Shown here piece after piece: positions 59,917 through 64,000 of a stretch of 64,000 nucleotides of DNA (positions within the stretch are counted from its first letter, which is position 1; each line of letters starts with the position of its first letter). Below the pieces are notes generated by a model, which did no database searches, was not told the origin of the DNA, and was given only the letters and a program-made list of their open reading frames with translations. The position numbers and the translations under genes were made by a program. The stretch is from an uncultured Actinomycetes bacterium (GTDB lineage: Bacteria > Actinomycetota > Thermoleophilia > Solirubrobacterales > Solirubrobacteraceae): assembly GCA_937888775.1 (NCBI GenBank), contig CALAQT010000034.1, positions 21,304 through 85,303 of the forward strand, written 5' to 3'.

Positions 59917-60489
59917 TCAGTGATCCGTGTTGATCACGAACAGCTTGGGGATGATGTGCTCGCGGACGAGTGAGATCGCTTCGTCGAAGCCCAGCTTCGG
60001 GCCCATGAAGCGTATGAGAGACGCACCGTTGTCGCCGGCCTTGTTCAGCGGTCCTTGCCACTCGCGTGGGCGGTGCAGCGGGATGAGCAGGTCCTTGATC
60101 TCGTGTAGGTCTTTGTAGGCGCCGGGAAAGGTTTCGAAGCCGATGTCGAGCTTGCGCTGTACGAGCCGCTGGAAGTCCTCGGCTGTCAGGGTCTCTCCGA
60201 ATTCGCGGCCGATCCAGGCGAGGTCGAGGTAGTGCTTGATCAGGCTGCCGGCGGCCCAGCCGACGACCTTCTCGGCTGCCTGCTCGGCAATGTCCATGAC
60301 CGGCACCTTGAGGCTGCTGGGCTCGATGACGAGCTCGGGGTATGGATGGCGCAGCGCGAGCCACTCGGCCGGTTCGAAGAGGCCGCGTTGACTGACCGTG
60401 AAGGAGAACTGGCCCTCGATCGGGTCGCCGGTGACCGACGCGAAGTACGCCTCGTAGTTGATCGGCTTGACGTCGACGAGCTTGGGAAG
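59917..60489 (-). pseudogene. AbiEii-type nucleotidyltransferase, N-terminal part missing
   Basis: The - strand frame is open from 60489 (in-frame TAG directly upstream) to 59917 and reads LPKLVDVKPINYEAYFASVT, LRHPYPELVIEPSSLKVP, then MDIAEQAAEKVVGWAAGSL and IKHYLDLAWIG, which matches the C-terminal half of AbiEii proteins such as the one at 9293-10174 (compare AEKILGWCAHRQVKHYADLA). The GS-type active-site half is absent, so the protein would be inactive. The break lies 4 bp from a perfect palindrome. Confidence 0.65.
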
Positions 60490-60493
60490 CTAA

Positions 60494-60514
60494 GGCCATA
60501 TCGATGATATGGCC
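60494..60514. repeat. 21-bp palindrome at the abiEii break
   Basis: GGCCATATC-gat-GATATGGCC, perfect 9-bp arms with a 3-bp centre. AT-rich core, next to the truncated abiEii and upstream of the Xis/Int genes. A recombination core (att), an operator for the excisionase-like gene, or both, are possible. Confidence 0.45.
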
Positions 60515-60682
60515 TGCAAAACAAACGTTTCTTCTCTGACAGACGGCGCCGGTACCGCAACGGCACCGCAGATTCGCCACCCGGCAAACGAAGACGCAGC
60601 GCTCCGAAAATTCGTTGGCCGGTCCGGGGTCGTTGGGGTCATTTACGCCAGACCTACCAACGCTCCAGCGAACGAGTCTGCC

Positions 60683-61090
60683 ATGCAATCCAGCGACATA
60701 CCATCGCGGGCGGCTGAACCCCTTGCCGCCCCGCGCTCCCCTAGGCGCCCCCGACCCAGCGGCGCGCTTACGACCACGGAAGCGGCCGCCTTCCTCGCGG
60801 TAAGCGAGCGAACACTGCGGCGCTATCTCGCGCTCGGGCTGCTGTCCTACGGGCGGCTCCCGGGGGGCCACTACAGGCTCATGGAGGAGACGCTGGTGGA
60901 GTTCCTTGCTCGGCACGGGAGCGAAGCGAGATACGCACCGAACATGGCCAGCGCACCCAAACAGCGACCTGGCGCGTCCGCGGATGCCCGTCGCGCGCGA
61001 CCACTCGGCCGAGGGACTGCGGCCGCGCAGTACGACCTCTCGCTGGCTGGCCTGGCGGCATTGCGGGATCGGCATTCGGGACGGCGATGA
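60683..61090 (+). CDS. excisionase/MerR-like HTH protein
   Basis: 135 aa from ATG 60683; the frame is open further up but the upstream part is not protein-like. Residues about 30-80 are a helix-turn-helix of the excisionase/MerR type: ALTTTEAAAFLAVSERTLRR, YLALGLLSYGRLPGGHYRL, EETLVEFLARHG. The rest is a low-complexity basic tail. It directly precedes the integrase gene, as recombination directionality factors do. Confidence 0.7.
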   Translation: MQSSDIPSRAAEPLAAPRSPRRPRPSGALTTTEAAAFLAVSERTLRRYLALGLLSYGRLPGGHYRLMEETLVEFLARHGSEARYAPNMASAPKQRPGASADARRARPLGRGTAAAQYDLSLAGLAALRDRHSGRR

Positions 61091-61112
61091 TGGCGTTGAA
61101 CGAGGCTTAGAC

Positions 61113-62507
61113 GTGGCTAGACCCTGGAAGAAGCAGTGGCCCTATGTAGGCAAGCGTGGAGCCAAGTCCTCCCGGGTCGGCTTTCGCGACCACGACGGTG
61201 TCGAGCGCACCCGCGCGTTCCCCTCGGCGAAGTCGGCCAAGGAATGGGTGGACGCCTACACCTCAGCCGAGCGCCGCGGACGAGAGAGCCTGCGACGATT
61301 CCTGCTCGACCTGGACGCGAAGGAGGCGAATGAGAGCCAGAGCGGACAGACCATCGGCGAGGTCATCCAGCTGTACTTCGCGTTCAACGCGCCGGGTACG
61401 CAGGACGGACTCGCCGGCTCAACCTTTCGCACCTACCGACACGTCGCGAGTCGCCATCTGCTCGGCCTAGAAGGCATGACCGCCGGAGAGCCCACCCCCC
61501 TGGCGCGCTACGCCGTTGAGTTCGCGTCCCAGCCAGCCATCGCTTTCAACGCGCCGACGGCACCGCGAGCCCTACGTGAGGCAATGAAGGAAGCAAAGGT
61601 GGGGCCGTCGGCGCGCGCCCACACGTGGCGCGTCCTGTCCGCTGTCCTTTCCTGGGCCGCCTCCTCTCAGGTCGTACCGGAGATCGAAACGAACGGCTGC
61701 CTGCTCGCTAACGAGAGGGTGAGTAACCGGCGGAAGTCGATGCGGGCCAGCGGCGGTGCGGCGTCAGGGCGACGTAGCGGTGCGGCCGTCTCCGGCTGGG
61801 CGCTGTCTCCCACGAGCGTCGAGCTCATACGCGCCCAGATGCTCTCCGAGGCGAACGGCGGCTCGCCGACGCTCGTCGCACAGCGCGACGCGATCGTGGT
61901 CTCGCTGCAATTCGGTCTGGCACTGCGCAACCAAGAGGTGTTCGGCCTGCGGTGGTCATCGTTCGTTGACCAGCATCGAGCCCAGATCAAGGAGGTGCTG
62001 GGCTGGCACGCGCTAGACAGCCGCGGCAAGACCGAGAAGGCGACCGGGCGCACCGCTCGCGTACCGCTCCTGCTCGAGGAGGATCTCCAGACTTGGCGGG
62101 CACTGCTGCGACGGCATGGCTTGAGCACCCGCGGCGTGGACTTCTTGATGCCTGGCAACATCGCGGGTGCTGAACATGGCGTCATCGAGAAGATCACGGG
62201 CGCATGTCACATGAGCAACAACCAGGCCTGCCAGTGGCGCAGCCGCTACTTCAAGCCCGCTGTGAAAGTCCTCGCAGAGGGCCGCGCCGACCTCGCTGAT
62301 CTTGTGACCGCGACGCCGTACAGCCTACGCAGAGGCGGTGTCTCGGCCCGCCTGCGAGGAGAAAACGCGCAGTCGGTCGCTGAGCAGTGCGGCACGAGCC
62401 TGGAAATGCTTTCGCGCCACTACAGCTACGAGATAGACGACTTCGCTGAGAGCCGACCGCAATCGCTAGACGCGCAATGGCGCGCGGCACGCGCCCTGGT
62501 CCTCTAG
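61113..62507 (+). CDS. int: tyrosine recombinase/integrase, C-terminus replaced by IS110
   Basis: 464 aa from GTG 61113 (weak CGAGG upstream). Arm/core-binding N-terminal half (FRTYRHVASRHLLGLEG), then the catalytic domain: LQFGLALRNQEVFGLRWSSF (first Arg), TPYSLRRGGVSARLRGE (SLRR in place of the usual HxLR), and SLEMLSRHYSY with the nucleophilic Tyr. The stop codon TAG at 62505-62507 lies in the IS end (CTAGACAG), so the last native residues are lost; all catalytic positions are upstream of the junction. It would integrate and excise the element. Confidence 0.8.
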   Translation: MARPWKKQWPYVGKRGAKSSRVGFRDHDGVERTRAFPSAKSAKEWVDAYTSAERRGRESLRRFLLDLDAKEANESQSGQTIGEVIQLYFAFNAPGTQDGLAGSTFRTYRHVASRHLLGLEGMTAGEPTPLARYAVEFASQPAIAFNAPTAPRALREAMKEAKVGPSARAHTWRVLSAVLSWAASSQVVPEIETNGCLLANERVSNRRKSMRASGGAASGRRSGAAVSGWALSPTSVELIRAQMLSEANGGSPTLVAQRDAIVVSLQFGLALRNQEVFGLRWSSFVDQHRAQIKEVLGWHALDSRGKTEKATGRTARVPLLLEEDLQTWRALLRRHGLSTRGVDFLMPGNIAGAEHGVIEKITGACHMSNNQACQWRSRYFKPAVKVLAEGRADLADLVTATPYSLRRGGVSARLRGENAQSVAEQCGTSLEMLSRHYSYEIDDFAESRPQSLDAQWRAARALVL

Positions 62508-62616
62508 ACAGTATGGGCGTGGCGTCCGCGTTCGGCTGCTGACCTGAAATCGTCGACGCTCCCGCGCATCGTATGGCGCGGGCTGGTTACCGCATCGATG
62601 GAAAGGGAGCGTCGAC

Positions 62617-63708
62617 ATGGGTGAAGGTATCTGTTTTGCCGGGCTTGATGTGCACGCCAGGAAGACCGCCGCGGCGGCTGTGCAATTGGGGTCCGGTGAG
62701 GTGTGGAAGGCGCAGCTGGGAGGGTCCTCGGCGGCGGCGATCGAGTGGCTGCAATCTCTCCCGGGGGAGGTGCGTGCGGTCTATGAGGCAGGGCCGACGG
62801 GGTTCGAGCTCGCGCGGGCAGCCCGCGCGGCCGGGGTGCAGGTGATGGTCTGTGCTCCTGGCGCGATCCCGCGTCAGCCTGGGGACCGGATCAAGACAGA
62901 CACGCGTGATGCTCTGAAGCTCGCCCGGCTTCATGCCGCAGGCCAGCTGCGCCCGGTCGTTGTGCCGGCTCCCGAACTGGAGGCGTTGCGTGATCTGGTG
63001 CGTGCGCGTGAGGATCTGCGCGGGGACCTGATGAGTGCCCGCCACCGGGTCAGCAAGCTGCTGCTGCGCAAGGGGATGCTCTGGACCGGGCCCGGTGAGA
63101 CATGGTCTCAACGTCACCTGCAATGGCTGAGCAAGGTTCGCTTCGAGCAGCCCCTGCTTGAGGTCGTGTTCGGTGAGTGTCTGGCTCACCACGAGGTGCT
63201 GCTCGCCAGACGCGATCGCCTGGATGTGCTGATCGCAGAGCAGTCCGTTCAGGGTCCGTGGGCGCCGACGGTCGCAAGGCTTCGCTGCCTGCGCGGCATC
63301 GACACGCTCACCGCGGTCGGGCTCGTCGCCGAGATCGGCGACATCACAGCGTTCGCGCACCCTAAGCAGCTCGCCAGCTATCTCGGGCTGGTCCCGTCCG
63401 AGTTCTCCTCCGGGGACAGGCGCAGCCAGGGATCGATCACTAAAGCCGGCTCGAGCCATGCTCGCAGGCTGCTCGTCGAGGCAGCCTGGCACTACCGACG
63501 TCAGCCCAGCATCTCGCTGACTCTCAGGCGCCGCCAGCACGGTCAGCCCGCCGCCGCGATCGACGCTGCCTGGCGCGCACAGATCCGCCTGCACCGCCGC
63601 TGGGCAAACCTGGACGCCCAGCGCGGCAAGAAACGCACCACGGTCGCCGTCGCGGTCGCACGAGAGCTCGCTTGCTTTGTCTGGGAGATCGCCAGCCAGA
63701 CCGACTGA
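62617..63708 (+). CDS. IS110-family transposase (copy 2)
   Basis: 363 aa, same protein as at 34182-35273 with identical DEDD (GLDVHARK, KTDTRDALKLARL) and serine-domain (GSITKAGSSHARR) motifs and the same SD. Identity of the two copies indicates recent transposition or homologous duplication. Confidence 0.9.
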   Translation: MGEGICFAGLDVHARKTAAAAVQLGSGEVWKAQLGGSSAAAIEWLQSLPGEVRAVYEAGPTGFELARAARAAGVQVMVCAPGAIPRQPGDRIKTDTRDALKLARLHAAGQLRPVVVPAPELEALRDLVRAREDLRGDLMSARHRVSKLLLRKGMLWTGPGETWSQRHLQWLSKVRFEQPLLEVVFGECLAHHEVLLARRDRLDVLIAEQSVQGPWAPTVARLRCLRGIDTLTAVGLVAEIGDITAFAHPKQLASYLGLVPSEFSSGDRRSQGSITKAGSSHARRLLVEAAWHYRRQPSISLTLRRRQHGQPAAAIDAAWRAQIRLHRRWANLDAQRGKKRTTVAVAVARELACFVWEIASQTD

Positions 63709-64000
63709 CCCCACCCACCAATCCCGTTCGGTGTGTGGGTGGCGGCCGGCGCCGTGCCACACGGGGACCGCGATCGTCCTATGAGCACCAGCTACTGGTT
63801 GGCGCGCTCGTTTCTAGACAGCGGCCCAGGCGCAGCGAAGAACCGTCTTGAGGTATCCAGCCCTCGCATATCAGCCTGACTGCCCTCGCAGCCCGGCCGC
63901 CACCCACACACCGAGCCACAGCCAAAAACGCGTGAGTCCCAACAACCGGGCTCCCGACCACCGCTGCCCCACTTGACAACAACGCCCATATCAGGACGGC
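63709..64000 (+). ncRNA. candidate bridge/seek RNA region of IS110 copy 2
   Basis: Same sequence as 35274-35565, including the 21-bp inverted repeat (63729-63749 with 63893-63913). If a guide RNA is encoded here, both copies carry the same target specificity. Confidence 0.4.

Larger units (their letters stand above)
62504..64000 (+). mobile_element. IS110-family (IS1111-like) element, copy 2 (right edge at window end)
   Basis: Offset of exactly 28,435 bp from copy 1 and identical over the whole overlap. Left end CTAGACAG abuts the integrase 3' end. The subterminal TATGGGCGT is at 62512-62520 and its complement at 63982-63990, so only a few bases of the right end can be missing. Left flanks of both copies contain CGCCCTGG (2 bp and about 6 bp from the element), a possible target preference. 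Confidence 0.85.

Noticed and set aside
1..64000. CRISPR arrays, tRNA and rRNA genes
   Set aside because: No regularly spaced short repeats and no tRNA or rRNA signature were seen on reading either strand; a covariance-model scan would be needed to exclude tRNA fully.

Overview
The window is a high-GC (roughly two-thirds or more G+C by eye) piece of mobile DNA from an actinobacterium. Strong AAAGGAG-type Shine-Dalgarno sites, GTG starts, many 4-bp start/stop overlaps and a few leaderless TAnnnT promoters fit Actinomycetota. A Thermoleophilia/Solirubrobacterales-like host is only a guess, because no chromosomal marker gene, rRNA or tRNA was seen. The content is that of a large integrative and conjugative element or conjugative plasmid: conjugation genes at the left, a cargo/defence block, a long replication/recombination/DNA-modification core, and a toxin-antitoxin/regulator/Xis-Int block at the right.

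Layout. 1-8.7 kb: conjugation operon (VirB4 C-terminus, NlpC/P60 wall hydrolase, lipoprotein, MinD/ParA-like protein, two membrane proteins, VirD4 coupling protein fused to a replication-relaxation-like domain, secreted PASTA-like protein). 9.3-17.2 kb: defence island (AbiEi/AbiEii pair with operator repeats, a 503-aa unknown, a frameshifted Tox-REase-7 nuclease, an Mrr-like protein, a HEPN-like protein) with low-complexity and highly structured noncoding DNA between genes. 17.4-18.7 kb: IS3-family element, then 1.4 kb without a convincing gene. 20.1-31.4 kb: about twenty small genes, most unknown, most with their own leader and a near-identical SD; landmarks are a primase with a C-terminal zinc knuckle, a DUF2958 protein and a CsrA/zinc-ribbon fusion. 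31.5-33.4 kb: Mom/GNAT-like protein plus DNA methyltransferase. 34.1-35.6 kb: IS110-family (IS1111-like) element, present again, identical, at 62.5-64.0 kb. 35.6-43.7 kb: SNF2-like helicase, MoxR/CobS AAA ATPase, VWA protein with an HExxH site, ParB-like protein. 44-50 kb: DUF6166-like protein, second DNA methyltransferase, TGT/DpdA-like protein, ATP-dependent DNA ligase. 50.2-55.0 kb: UvrD helicase, Rad52-type annealing protein, SSB. 55-58 kb: a PIN toxin-antitoxin pair inside a 1.22-kb element with inverted repeats and a 5-bp target duplication, then a VapBC pair. 58-62.5 kb: zinc/HTH regulators, an AT-hook protein, an AbiEii remnant, an excisionase-like protein and a tyrosine recombinase whose last codons are replaced by the second IS110 copy.

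The genes suggest an element that excises and integrates through Xis/Int, transfers through a VirB4/VirD4 machine, primes and repairs its own DNA (primase, helicases, SSB, Rad52, ligase), partitions with ParB, may mark its DNA (two methyltransferases, Mom-like and DpdA-like proteins) and is stabilised by toxin-antitoxin modules. The most unusual signals are the CsrA fusion beside dozens of uniform GGA-containing leaders, the SNF2/AAA/VWA-metalloprotease/ParB block, the VirD4-relaxation fusion and the transposase-less toxin-antitoxin transposon.
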